This document shows, piece by piece, positions 1-6,842 of a DNA stretch of 16,608 nt; position 1 is the first letter of the stretch; the number at the start of each line of letters is the position of its first letter. The translations under genes and the position numbers were made by a program. The stretch lies in the NCBI GenBank assembly GCA_937925645.1, contig CALAMB010000024.1:1-16608 (forward strand), written 5' to 3'. Source of the stretch: an uncultured Acidobacteriota bacterium (GTDB lineage: Bacteria; Acidobacteriota; JAAYUB01). Below the pieces are notes generated by a model, which saw only the letters and a list, made by a program, of their open reading frames with translations, made no database searches and was not told the DNA's origin.

Positions 1-149
1 TGTACGAGCACCTGCTGCTGCGGCCGCAGGACCTGTCCCGGGTGAACACGGCGTTTTTCACCCTGAACGGGCTCTTCAGCATTCTGCTGTTCGTCATCGT
101 GCTGCTGGACATCTGGCTGTTCCAGACTCCCGTCATCCCGATCCGCTGA
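1..149 (+). CDS. mqnP: UbiA-type prenyltransferase, C-terminal end (probably MqnP); 5' end outside window
   Basis: Only the last 49 codons are present, read from base 3 to the TGA at 147-149. The peptide contains DLSRVNTAFFTLNG followed by a hydrophobic helix (LFSILLFVIVLLDIWLF) and a short polar tail, which is how UbiA-family polyprenyltransferases end. The family moves a polyprenyl chain onto an aromatic acid at the membrane. The next gene, nine bases downstream, is mqnE, so the best reading is MqnP, the prenyltransferase of the futalosine menaquinone pathway. The catalytic Asp-rich motifs lie off the left edge and cannot be checked. It could be the menaquinone or the ubiquinone type; the mqnE neighbour favours the former. 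Confidence 0.75.
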   Translation, partial: YEHLLLRPQDLSRVNTAFFTLNGLFSILLFVIVLLDIWLFQTPVIPIR

Positions 150-158
150 GGCAACGCC

Positions 159-1256
159 ATGTTAGACATTCCGGCCCGATCCCCGCTGGCGGACATCGCC
201 CACAAGGTCCGCCGGGGCGAACGGCTCGATCTCGCTGACGGGGTACGGCTCTATCAGAGCCACGATCTGCTGACCATCGGCTGCCTGGCCAACGTAGTCC
301 GCGAACGGCTCAACGGCGACACGGCCTACTACATCGTCAACCGCCACATCAACCACACGAATGTGTGCGTCAACGAGTGCCGGTTCTGCGCTTACTACCG
401 ACCGCCGGACCACCCGGAGGCGCGGACGATGTCGCTGGAGGAGATCTTCACCATCGCCGAGAGCCACGCCCGGGAGGGCATCAGCGAACTGCACATCGTC
501 GGCGGTCTGAATCCCCGCCTGCCCTACAGCTACTACCTGGACATGCTGCGCGGACTGAAACAGCGGCTGCCTGACGTCCACCTGCAGGCGTTCACCATGG
601 TGGAGATCGACCACATCGCCGCAACCGCAGGCCAGTCGGTTCACGACACGCTGCGGGACCTCCAGGCGGCCGGCCTCGGCTCCATCCCCGGCGGCGGCGC
701 CGAGGTGTTCTCGCCCGGCGTCCGCGAGCAGCTCTGTGAGAAGAAGATCTCGGGGCAACGCTGGCTGGAAATCGCCCGGACCGCCCACGAGCTGGGCATC
801 CGCAGCAACGCCACCATGCTATACGGCCATGTGGAATCGGTCGAAGAGCGTGTGGAGCACCTCATTCAATTGCGCGAGCTGCAGGACCAGACCGGCGGCT
901 TTCTGGCGTTCATCCCGCTGGCCTTCCATCCGGAGAACACGCGCGTGGAGCAGGGCGCCGGCACCACCGGCTACGACGACCTGAAGAACCTGGCGGTGGC
1001 GCGGCTCATGCTCGACAACTTCCCCCACATCAAGGCGTTCTGGATCATGGTGGGACCCAAGATCGCCCAGGTGGCGCTTTCGTTCGGGGTGGACGACATC
1101 GACGGCACGGTGATCGAGGAACAAATCACCCACAGCGCGGGCGCCCGCACGGCCCAGGGCATGACCCGGACCGAGCTGGTGCATCTCATCCGTCAGGCCG
1201 GCCGGGTACCCGTGGAGCGGGACACGGTGTATAATGTCCGGAGCCGGAACGACTGA
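159..1256 (+). CDS. mqnE: Aminofutalosine synthase MqnE (radical SAM)
   Basis: This 365-residue protein matches the usual family length. MqnE is a cytosolic radical SAM enzyme that joins the MqnA product 3-[(1-carboxyvinyl)oxy]benzoate to an adenosyl radical, giving aminofutalosine in the futalosine menaquinone pathway. The [4Fe-4S] CX3CX2C motif is C70, C74, C77 (VCVNECRFCAYY). MqnE-type signatures follow: HIVGGLNPRLPYSYYLDML, LQAFTMVEID, GLGSIPGGGAEVF, SNATMLYGHVES and AFIPLAFHPENTR. MqnE is chosen over its paralogue MqnC because of the TMVEID segment and the CEKISGQRWLEIARTAHELG region (CEKKISGQ... here). The ATG at 159 has a GAGG about seven bases upstream, overlapping the end of the prenyltransferase gene. 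Translation of mqnE probably follows that of the upstream gene. Confidence 0.95.
   Translation: MLDIPARSPLADIAHKVRRGERLDLADGVRLYQSHDLLTIGCLANVVRERLNGDTAYYIVNRHINHTNVCVNECRFCAYYRPPDHPEARTMSLEEIFTIAESHAREGISELHIVGGLNPRLPYSYYLDMLRGLKQRLPDVHLQAFTMVEIDHIAATAGQSVHDTLRDLQAAGLGSIPGGGAEVFSPGVREQLCEKKISGQRWLEIARTAHELGIRSNATMLYGHVESVEERVEHLIQLRELQDQTGGFLAFIPLAFHPENTRVEQGAGTTGYDDLKNLAVARLMLDNFPHIKAFWIMVGPKIAQVALSFGVDDIDGTVIEEQITHSAGARTAQGMTRTELVHLIRQAGRVPVERDTVYNVRSRND
1230..1235 (+). promoter_or_regulatory. Possible internal -10 element (TATAAT) ahead of hom
   Basis: A perfect TATAAT lies at 1230-1235, inside the 3' end of mqnE and 35 bases before the hom start. I see no convincing -35 hexamer 16-18 bases upstream and no proper TGn extension. 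It may be a weak secondary promoter for hom or coincidence, and is noted only because the hexamer is perfect in G+C-rich coding sequence. Confidence 0.2.
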
Positions 1257-1269
1257 CGAGGAGACACCA

Positions 1270-2310
1270 ATGGATGTCAAGATCGCGCTCATCGGGGCGG
1301 GCAACGTGGGCCAGGGCTTTCTGGCGGTCCTGCGCAAGAAGCGGGAACAACTGGCCAGCCGGCACGGCATCACCTTCCAACTGGTCTCGGTATGCGACCG
1401 CTCCCACGGCTCCGTCACCGCCGCGGCGGGCCTGAAGATCAGCGAGATTCTGCCCATTCTCGAAGACGGCCGCGGCCTCCTCGACTACCAGACGACGGAC
1501 CAGGCCTGCGTCAAGGGGTTGGATCCGCTGGCGTGCCTGGAACTGAGCCAGGCCGACGTGGTGCTCGAGTGCACCCACTCCAACCTGCAGACGGGGGAGC
1601 CCGCCTCCGGCTACATCCGCCAGGCGCTGGGGCTGCGCAAGCATGTGGTCTCCAGCAACAAGGGGCCGGCGGCGCTCAATTACCAGGAGCTGCGCGACCT
1701 GGCCAAAACCAACGGCGTGCGTTATCTGTTCGGCGCCTCGGTGATGAACGGCACGCCACTGGTGAACCTCCTGCGCAGCGCCTATCGCGCCGACGAGGTG
1801 CTGGAGATCCGCGGCCTGCTCAACGTGACCACGAATTTCGTCCTGTCCCAGATGGAGAAGGACAAGCCGGGTGAAGCCGCGATCCGGGAAGCCGTCGAAA
1901 ACGGCTATTCCGAAGCCGACGTCTCCCTCGATCTGGACGGACACGACACCCTGGCCAAGCTGATGATACTGCTCAACGCGCTGAGCGACCGGCAGCAGTC
2001 GCCCAACCAGTTCATCCGGGAGGGGATCACAAGCATCACGGTGCGCGACATCCAATCCGCCCGCGAAAAAAACATGCGGTACCGGATGATCGCCCACGCC
2101 TGGCGGGAGGAGGACGGGTCATGGCGCGGCCAGGTCGGACCCAACAAGATCGACGAGCACGATCCGTTCTATCGCGTGGCGGAAACGCACAACGCGATTA
2201 TTTTCAAGTCGGAGACCGTCGGCGAGGTCTACCTGGAGGGCCCGGGCGCGGGCCGCCTTGAAGTGGGCTACTCGATGCTGCTGGATCTGTTGTCCATTTA
2301 CGTGTCCTGA
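1270..2310 (+). CDS. hom: Homoserine dehydrogenase without ACT domain
   Basis: This 346-residue protein catalyses NAD(P)H-dependent reduction of aspartate semialdehyde to homoserine, on the way to threonine and methionine. The N-terminal Rossmann motif is GAGNVG (residues 9-14). The catalytic region has SSNKGP with K131, ASVMNGTP, LNVTTNFVL, and GYSEADVSLDLDGHD with E215, D221, D226 and K230. These last four align at a constant offset with yeast HSD E208, D214, D219 and K223. The protein stops after the catalytic domain, so the ACT regulatory domain of many bacterial forms is absent and feedback by threonine through that domain is not expected. ATG 1270 is chosen over an in-frame ATG at 1234 because GAGGAG stands six bases before it and the Rossmann strand begins at residue 3. 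It follows mqnE by 13 bases, so co-transcription is likely. Its 3' end overlaps the convergent protease gene. Confidence 0.92.
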   Translation: MDVKIALIGAGNVGQGFLAVLRKKREQLASRHGITFQLVSVCDRSHGSVTAAAGLKISEILPILEDGRGLLDYQTTDQACVKGLDPLACLELSQADVVLECTHSNLQTGEPASGYIRQALGLRKHVVSSNKGPAALNYQELRDLAKTNGVRYLFGASVMNGTPLVNLLRSAYRADEVLEIRGLLNVTTNFVLSQMEKDKPGEAAIREAVENGYSEADVSLDLDGHDTLAKLMILLNALSDRQQSPNQFIREGITSITVRDIQSAREKNMRYRMIAHAWREEDGSWRGQVGPNKIDEHDPFYRVAETHNAIIFKSETVGEVYLEGPGAGRLEVGYSMLLDLLSIYVS

Positions 2311-2867
2311 GTTGCGGGCGGGAAGCGGCCGCTGCGCCGGATCCAGACCGAAATCCCCAGATTGTGCATGATGTGCATGGCAATGGCCGCGCCCAGCGAC
2401 CCGGTCCAGGCGTAGACCGCCGCCAGCACCAATCCCATTACGAAGGCCATGACACAGTAAGCGGCCAGTCGCCGCTGCATGAAGAAGTGCAGGAAGGCGA
2501 ACAGCGCGGTGGCCGGCAGGATGCCGATCACGGGCTGCAAAGCGCCTCGGAAGAGTATTTCCTCGGCCGCCGATGCCACCACCGCCACGAACAGCCAAGG
2601 CACCGATGGCACGGCCGCCACCGCCCGGAAGATCTCCGGATCCAGCCGCTCGCGGAGCCACGGCCACTGTTCGTAAAGGAGCGCGCTGGTCCCGGCGGTG
2701 AGCAATCCCAACAGCGCGGCTAGAGCCAGAGCACGAGGCGGCCCCGGCAGGCCGGCCAACTCGGCCGCCAACGACGGGCCCCTCACTCCAAAGGCGATTC
2801 CGACCTGAATCGTCGCGAGCACCACAGTGCCCAGGAGCACGGCTTTGACGAGATCGCGTTTATCCAT
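2298..2867 (-). CDS. CPBP-family (CAAX) intramembrane metalloprotease
   Basis: This 189-residue membrane protein has the three CPBP/ABI motifs: EEILFRG (E102, E103, R107), FxxxH (F123 to H127), and HxxxN (H165 to N169). The glutamates and histidines form the catalytic centre buried in the membrane. Hydrophobic helices run at roughly 8-28, 45-65, 90-102, 114-130, 136-153 and 156-172. Bacterial members process membrane or prenyl-like substrates or act in peptide immunity and protein maturation; the substrate here cannot be read from sequence. The gene is monocistronic and convergent with hom, overlapping its stop by 13 bases. The bases upstream of the ATG (an A/T run) contain no recognisable Shine-Dalgarno, so initiation may be weak or the start misplaced, although no later start has a better site. 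Confidence 0.88.
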   Translation of the reverse strand: MDKRDLVKAVLLGTVVLATIQVGIAFGVRGPSLAAELAGLPGPPRALALAALLGLLTAGTSALLYEQWPWLRERLDPEIFRAVAAVPSVPWLFVAVVASAAEEILFRGALQPVIGILPATALFAFLHFFMQRRLAAYCVMAFVMGLVLAAVYAWTGSLGAAIAMHIMHNLGISVWIRRSGRFPPATQDT

Positions 2868-3057
2868 TTATAAATAAGCAAGATCCAAATATGTTCCAGT
2901 ACTACTTGAAGTTTTCAAATATCTAAATTTCATTTTATTTATGCGTCACTTATGGGCAATCCGCCTAATCCGTGTAATTGGAAAAAGCATCAAACCATCA
3001 CATATATAATAATATTTAATTCAATGACAATATGTGGATATGCTGCCGCCGCCGCAC
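2868..3057. other. AT-rich intergenic island
   Basis: This is the spacer between the dCMP deaminase stop and the CPBP protease start, both on the minus strand. Hand counting gives 47 G/C in 2881-3040 (29%), far below the flanking genes. It holds runs such as ATATATAATAATATTTAATT (3003-3022) and the candidate promoter listed separately. I see no ORF with a credible start, no tRNA-like fold and no convincing GC-hairpin terminator for the upstream operon. Confidence 0.7.
2932..2959 (-). promoter_or_regulatory. Predicted sigma-70 promoter for the CPBP protease gene
   Basis: On the minus strand, TTGCCC (2959-2954) and TAAAAT (2937-2932) are separated by 16 bases. This would start transcription near 2925, about 58 bases before the ATG. 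It lies in the AT-rich island, where chance -10 matches are common, so confidence is modest. Confidence 0.4.
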
Positions 3058-3540
3058 TCAACGCCCAAGTTCATCGAAATTGTCGATGACCGGCGGCGCC
3101 GTCTGACGGGCCTTGATACCCACATCCGCCAGCATGTTCCGCATGGCGGGATACGGGTAGAGATACACGACTTCCACGATGCCGGCGTTGATGATGAGTC
3201 GCTGGCAGAGGTCGCACGGGAAGAGGGTGGTGTACATGACCGCTCCTTTCGTGGAAATACCCTGGTAGGCAGCCTGGACGATGGCGTTGGCCTCGGAATG
3301 CGTGGCCGGGCAGAGGGAGTGCCCCTGGTTGCTGTCGATGCGTTCGGTGTCCTTGATGCAGGGGCGGCAGAACTGGTGAGTGAAGCCCTTGGGCGGTCCG
3401 TTGTAGCCGGTGGAGATGATGTGTCCGTCGCGAACGATCACGGTGCCGATCTGGTGGCGGACGCAGATGGACCGCGCCCCGGCGATCTTCGCCAGCGCCA
3501 TGAAATACTGGTCCCTGGTCAGCCGTTCTCGGTCGGTCAT
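3058..3540 (-). CDS. Deoxycytidylate (dCMP) deaminase
   Basis: This 160-residue zinc deaminase of the ComEB/dCMP deaminase type converts dCMP to dUMP, the substrate of thymidylate synthase. The zinc/catalytic motifs are HSE (H81, E83) and PCDLC (P108, C109, C112). The segment STGYNGPPKG (43-52) is the substrate-loop signature of dCMP deaminases, and CRPC (58-61) with C77 suggests the extra metal site seen in the phage T4 type. HSE replaces the commoner HAE without losing a catalytic residue. The ATG at 3540 overlaps the TGA of the upstream propeller gene as ATGA, which fixes the start and implies translational coupling. It is the last gene of the folD operon. FolD in the same operon supplies the folate partner of thymidylate synthase, which fits the assignment. 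Confidence 0.9.
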   Translation of the reverse strand: MTDRERLTRDQYFMALAKIAGARSICVRHQIGTVIVRDGHIISTGYNGPPKGFTHQFCRPCIKDTERIDSNQGHSLCPATHSEANAIVQAAYQGISTKGAVMYTTLFPCDLCQRLIINAGIVEVVYLYPYPAMRNMLADVGIKARQTAPPVIDNFDELGR

Positions 3541-4514
3541 GGCTGTTCGCCCACCGCGGGTTTTGAAGCGGCGGCGGGCGCCGGCACCACCAGCACTTTG
3601 TCTTCCCCTTCGCAGGTGACCAGAATCCGGGTGCCGTCGGCAGTGAATTCGGCGCCGACGGGATTCTTGCGGACGGGGATCCGCTTGACGGTCGGATCGC
3701 CGGCGATGTCGGCTGCGAGCACCGCCACCTCGCCGGCGCGGTAGCAGGCCACCGCCACCCACTGCTCGTCGGGAGACAGGCTGAAGCGGAACGGCCCTGC
3801 GGGCATGGGCACCTTGTGCAGCACCTGCCCGCGGCGCAGGTCCCACACCCACAGGTCGTTGGAGCGGGAATGGGTGATGTAGAGCTTGCGGCCGTTCCGG
3901 CTGATCGCCAGGCCGTTCGGGCCGTCGCCCACCTTCAAAGTTCCGATCACCTTGTTCACGTCCAGCGAGATCACCGACACCGTGCTTTCGGCGGAGTTTG
4001 CCACATACACCGTGTCCCCCGCCGGATTGACCGCCAGCGCCTGCGGCCGCACCCCCACCTTGACTGACTCGACCACTCGTTGCTTCTGGAGGTCGAAGAT
4101 ATCCAGGCGCCCCCATTTCCCCTTCCCGTAGTTGGCCACCAGCAGATGGTAACCGTCGGGGGTCAGGCACAGATCGGTGGGGATATGCCCCACTTTGAAC
4201 GTGTCCTCGAGCTCCAGCATGGGCAGCGTGAACGCCTTGACCAGACCCGACTCCATGTTCGAGACGTACACCCGCTGCCCCGCCGGATCGACGGCGATGC
4301 CCAGGGGCCCGTAACCGCCGGGCACTTTCCGGATCTGTCGCATGGATTTCAGGCTGATCAGGGAAACCTCGTCGGAGCCGAAGTTGGTTACCACCGCGTG
4401 CTCACCGTCGGGGGTGAGTCGGATGAAATTGGGCGCCTTGCCCACCTTGATCTCCAAGGCCGCCACCGGGGCGGCCAGAAGCAGAAATACGGCCCAGACG
4501 ATCGCGCGTTTCAT
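3537..4514 (-). CDS. Exported seven-bladed YVTN-type beta-propeller protein
   Basis: This 325-residue protein of unknown function starts with a signal peptide (MKRAIVWAVFLLLAAPVAA, likely cut near residue 19), so it acts outside the cytoplasm. Seven repeats of about 40-45 residues follow, each with the pattern xP(x)6PDGxxxxVxN. Examples are KAPNFIRLTPDGEHAVVTN, YGPLGIAVDPAGQRVYVSN, HIPTDLCLTPDGYHLLVAN, VRPQALAVNPAGDTVYVAN, DGPNGLAISRNGRKLYITH, AGPFRFSLSPDEQWVAVAC and KNPVGAEFTADGTRILVTC. Seven blades make a closed propeller of the YVTN/NHL-like, surface-layer or nitrous-oxide-reductase-like class, usually a binding scaffold. The ATG at 4514 overlaps the folD TGA as ATGA, and its own stop overlaps the deaminase start. 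A much longer in-frame reading upstream is folD sequence in another frame. The role is unknown; no catalytic motif is visible. Confidence 0.88.
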   Translation of the reverse strand: MKRAIVWAVFLLLAAPVAALEIKVGKAPNFIRLTPDGEHAVVTNFGSDEVSLISLKSMRQIRKVPGGYGPLGIAVDPAGQRVYVSNMESGLVKAFTLPMLELEDTFKVGHIPTDLCLTPDGYHLLVANYGKGKWGRLDIFDLQKQRVVESVKVGVRPQALAVNPAGDTVYVANSAESTVSVISLDVNKVIGTLKVGDGPNGLAISRNGRKLYITHSRSNDLWVWDLRRGQVLHKVPMPAGPFRFSLSPDEQWVAVACYRAGEVAVLAADIAGDPTVKRIPVRKNPVGAEFTADGTRILVTCEGEDKVLVVPAPAAASKPAVGEQP

Positions 4515-5452
4515 TCGGATGGTGTCCTCTCCAGTTGGTCTCGACACGCCCGCAGGGTGTTTTCCATGAGCTGGGCGATGGTCAGCGGCCCGACCCCGCC
4601 CGGTACCGGCGTGATCGCCGCGGCGCGGGGGGCCGCGGTGGCCCACTCCACGTCGCCCACCAGAGCCGTGCCTTTCTTCTCGAACGATCGCCAGTGATCG
4701 GGGCTGTCGCCCACGATCCGGCGCAGCTCGGCCGGGTCGGCCACCGCGTTGATGCCGACGTCCACCACCACGGCGCCCTCGGCCACGTGGCGGCCGGTGA
4801 TCATACCGGGCTTGCCCACCGCTGCGACCAGAACATCCGCCTGGCGGCAGACCGCCGCCAGGTCGCGGGTCCTGGAATGGCAGAAAATCACCGTGGCATG
4901 GCGCTGCAGGAGCAGAATGCCCATGGGCTTGCCCACGATGTTGCTCCGCCCCACCACCACCGCGGTCCGGCCCGCCAGCTCCACGCCGGACTGGTCCAGC
5001 AGCACCATGATGCCGGCGGGCGTGCAGGGCACGAGGCGGGGTCGCCCCAGCAGCAGCCGGCCCATGTTCTCTGGGTGGAAACCGTCCACATCTTTGGCGG
5101 GCCGAATCAGTTCGGTGAGCGCGTCCGCCTCGCCGGCCAGCGCCGGCGGCAGGGGCAGTTGCAGAAGGATGCCGTGAACGGTGCCGTCCTCGTTGAGCTC
5201 GCGGATGGCCGCTCGAACCCGGTCGGCGCCGCAATCGGCGGGGAGCGGCACGTGCCGGGACTCCATGCCCAGCTCTTCGCAGGTCTTGACCTTCTTGCGG
5301 ACGTACACCCGCGAGGCCGGATCGTCGCCGACGAGCACCGTGGCCAGGGCGGGCGTCACGCCGAACGAGTGGCGCAGCTCCAGCACCTGCGTTCTGACGC
5401 GCTCGATCATCTCATTGGCGATCCGTTGTCCGTCCAGAACGACCGGCGGCAT
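4511..5452 (-). CDS. folD: Bifunctional methylenetetrahydrofolate dehydrogenase / cyclohydrolase FolD
   Basis: This 313-residue cytosolic enzyme interconverts 5,10-methylene-, 5,10-methenyl- and 10-formyl-tetrahydrofolate. The YxxxK catalytic motif is Y50-K54, and the substrate motifs are QLPLP (Q98) and KDVDGFHP (D121, D123). CTPAGIM (143-149) and VVVGRSNIVGKPM (165-177) form the nucleotide-binding part, and PVPGGVGPLT (282-291) closes the active site. It is slightly longer than the E. coli enzyme, with an extra 20-odd residues near 240-262. The ATG at 5452 is preceded by GAGGTGAG. It heads a three-gene operon with the propeller and dCMP deaminase, transcribed from a well-matched promoter just upstream. 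Confidence 0.96.
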   Translation of the reverse strand: MPPVVLDGQRIANEMIERVRTQVLELRHSFGVTPALATVLVGDDPASRVYVRKKVKTCEELGMESRHVPLPADCGADRVRAAIRELNEDGTVHGILLQLPLPPALAGEADALTELIRPAKDVDGFHPENMGRLLLGRPRLVPCTPAGIMVLLDQSGVELAGRTAVVVGRSNIVGKPMGILLLQRHATVIFCHSRTRDLAAVCRQADVLVAAVGKPGMITGRHVAEGAVVVDVGINAVADPAELRRIVGDSPDHWRSFEKKGTALVGDVEWATAAPRAAAITPVPGGVGPLTIAQLMENTLRACRDQLERTPSE

Positions 5453-5481
5453 GGCTCACCTCACGCCAAATAGTCCCGCCC

Positions 5482-5510
5482 ATCTTAGCAGACTGGCGGC
5501 AAGTTGACAA
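5482..5510 (-). promoter_or_regulatory. Sigma-70 promoter of the folD operon
   Basis: On the minus strand, TTGTCA (5510-5505) is followed after exactly 17 bases by TAAGAT (5487-5482). Transcription would start near 5475, leaving a short leader of about 23 bases that holds the GAGGTGAG ribosome site before the folD ATG. The same TAAGAT -10 and 17-base spacing recur at accD, suggesting one housekeeping promoter style. Confidence 0.7.
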
Positions 5511-5532
5511 CGCCGCGCGGCCCGCGCCGCCG

Positions 5533-5559
5533 AACCCGGACAATCAGGTTGTCCGGGTT
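5533..5559. promoter_or_regulatory. Perfect 11-bp inverted repeat between divergent promoters (candidate operator)
   Basis: AACCCGGACAA (5533-5543) and TTGTCCGGGTT (5549-5559) are perfect reverse complements around the 5-base spacer TCAGG. The right arm runs into the -35 (TTGACG, 5558-5563) of the rightward promoter, and the left arm starts about 23 bases upstream of the folD -35. No T-run follows on either side, so it is not a standard intrinsic terminator. It may be a protein-binding operator acting on one or both promoters. Confidence 0.5.
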
Positions 5560-5587
5560 GACGCATGAGCGCCTTTGGCATTATGAT
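5558..5587 (+). promoter_or_regulatory. Sigma-70 promoter of the pilin-like membrane protein gene
   Basis: TTGACG (5558-5563) and TATGAT (5582-5587) lie 18 bases apart, five of six matches to each consensus. Transcription would begin near 5594, giving a leader of about 110 bases before the ATG at 5705. No coding potential with a ribosome site is visible in that leader. Confidence 0.6.
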
Positions 5588-5704
5588 GGGGGTCACTCAC
5601 ATCGAAATGACATATGTCGCCCGGTGGATGATCCGGTTTCCCATCAGCACGGTTCTGCGTTCATCCATGGATCGGCATCCGACAATCAGTCAGGGAGGTG
5701 TTTC

Positions 5705-6823
5705 ATGGCAGTTGCCACACCGCGTATGTCCAAGCCGTTTTTTCTCGGCTCATATTTTGGCATGCTCGCCCTGCTCTTGCTGATCGCAGTGGCCGGGGTG
5801 TACGCCATCAACCTGTCGCAATCCGGAGATGAACAGTCCTCCGGGCTGATTCTCGGAATCGCGGCGCTCATCTGCATCGCCGTCTTCATCTACGATATCA
5901 TCGTCTACTGCCTGCTGGTGTTCAAAATGTGGGCCGCCATCCAGGACGGCCATGCCCGGACAACGCCGGGCAAGGCGGTTGGGCTGCTGTTCATCCCGTT
6001 CTATGGTCTGTACTGGATGTTCGTCGTCTTCCGGGGCTTTGCCCAGGATTACAATGCCCTGTTGGAGCGGCGTCAACTCAAGTTGCCCCGCCTGTCAACG
6101 GGATTGTACACGGCGTTTGCGGTGATCAGCCTGGTCACCGTCATACCCTACCTGGGCTGCATCACCATCCTGCCGCTGCTGATCGTGTATCCGATCCTGA
6201 TTGCCAAAACCTGCGATTCCGTGAACGCCCTGCCCGAGCTGGTCTCGCAAGCGCCGGAGGCGATGAGCCGCGAAGAACTCGTGGCGGTGGTGAAACAGCA
6301 GCAGTCGTCCGGTCCCCCGGCGTGGGTGTGGATTCTGGTCGGGCTTGCGGTCCTGGCAATCCCGGTGCTTGGCATCATCGCCGCCATCGCCGTCCCCAGC
6401 CTGGTCACTGCCAGAGAAGCGGCCCGGGTGACCGCCACCCAGAAGGACATGCGCCAACTCGCCACGGCGTTTGAGTCCTGCCTTCTTGACCGGAACTACC
6501 TCCCCCCCCAGTCAGGTCCGATGCGCGCCGCCGAAAAGGCATCCTCAGAGCTTGCCCCATATATCGGCAACATATCCAGCCAGGACGCCTGGGGCAACGA
6601 TCTGCTGGTGTATTGCGGCGAGGCGTGCAACGGCCAATACGGTCTCAGCGGTTGCAGCGCCACCGATTACCTGATCGTTTCACCAGGCAAGGATGGCGTG
6701 CGGGAAGACTGGCTGTACGACCCCGACAATCCGGGAGCCGGCATCTTTTACCGGTCTTCCAACACCGATTTCGACCGGGATCTGGTGTTTTTCAACGGGT
6801 TGTGGATCCGCGGGCCCAATTGA
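5705..6823 (+). CDS. Polytopic membrane protein fused to an internal pilin-like helix and pseudopilin-like domain
   Basis: This 372-residue protein has no assigned function. The N-terminal half is a membrane domain with hydrophobic segments near 14-36, 47-77, 92-110 and 133-165, the last two joined by a polar loop. A short cytoplasmic-looking stretch (170-205, MSREELVAVVKQQQ) leads to a fifth segment, 207-233. That segment ends GIIAAIAVPSLVTAREAAR, the N-terminal helix of type IV pilins and GspG-like pseudopilins. The C-terminal domain keeps pseudopilin features: DAWGNDLLVY (294-303), YLIVSPGKDGVREDW (322-336) and a late acidic strand. It has four cysteines (C259, C304, C308, C317) that could form two disulfides. 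The prepilin peptidase site and the conserved Glu5 are missing, so the helix should act as an anchor rather than be cleaved. ATG 5705 follows GGAGG; an in-frame extension upstream crosses the promoter and is rejected. Confidence 0.8.
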   Translation: MAVATPRMSKPFFLGSYFGMLALLLLIAVAGVYAINLSQSGDEQSSGLILGIAALICIAVFIYDIIVYCLLVFKMWAAIQDGHARTTPGKAVGLLFIPFYGLYWMFVVFRGFAQDYNALLERRQLKLPRLSTGLYTAFAVISLVTVIPYLGCITILPLLIVYPILIAKTCDSVNALPELVSQAPEAMSREELVAVVKQQQSSGPPAWVWILVGLAVLAIPVLGIIAAIAVPSLVTAREAARVTATQKDMRQLATAFESCLLDRNYLPPQSGPMRAAEKASSELAPYIGNISSQDAWGNDLLVYCGEACNGQYGLSGCSATDYLIVSPGKDGVREDWLYDPDNPGAGIFYRSSNTDFDRDLVFFNGLWIRGPN

Positions 6824-6842
6824 ACCGGGACCGGTCGATCGT

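Noticed and set aside
162..788. 208-codon open frame on the minus strand opposite mqnE
   Set aside because: It is antisense to a well-supported radical SAM gene, has a composition typical of G+C-rich shadow frames, no ribosome site and no recognisable domain.
4535..5473. 312-codon open frame on the plus strand opposite folD
   Set aside because: Shadow of folD, with His/Gly/Arg-rich low-information protein and no motif; it would also run through the folD promoter.
5533..5559. The 11-bp inverted repeat as a rho-independent terminator
   Set aside because: No U-tract follows on either strand and both flanking genes diverge from it, so there is nothing upstream to terminate.
5504..5704. N-terminal extension of the pilin-like membrane protein to an upstream start
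   Set aside because: It would translate the hairpin and promoter region, yields an Arg/His-rich peptide without domain, and the ATG at 5705 has a GGAGG ribosome site.
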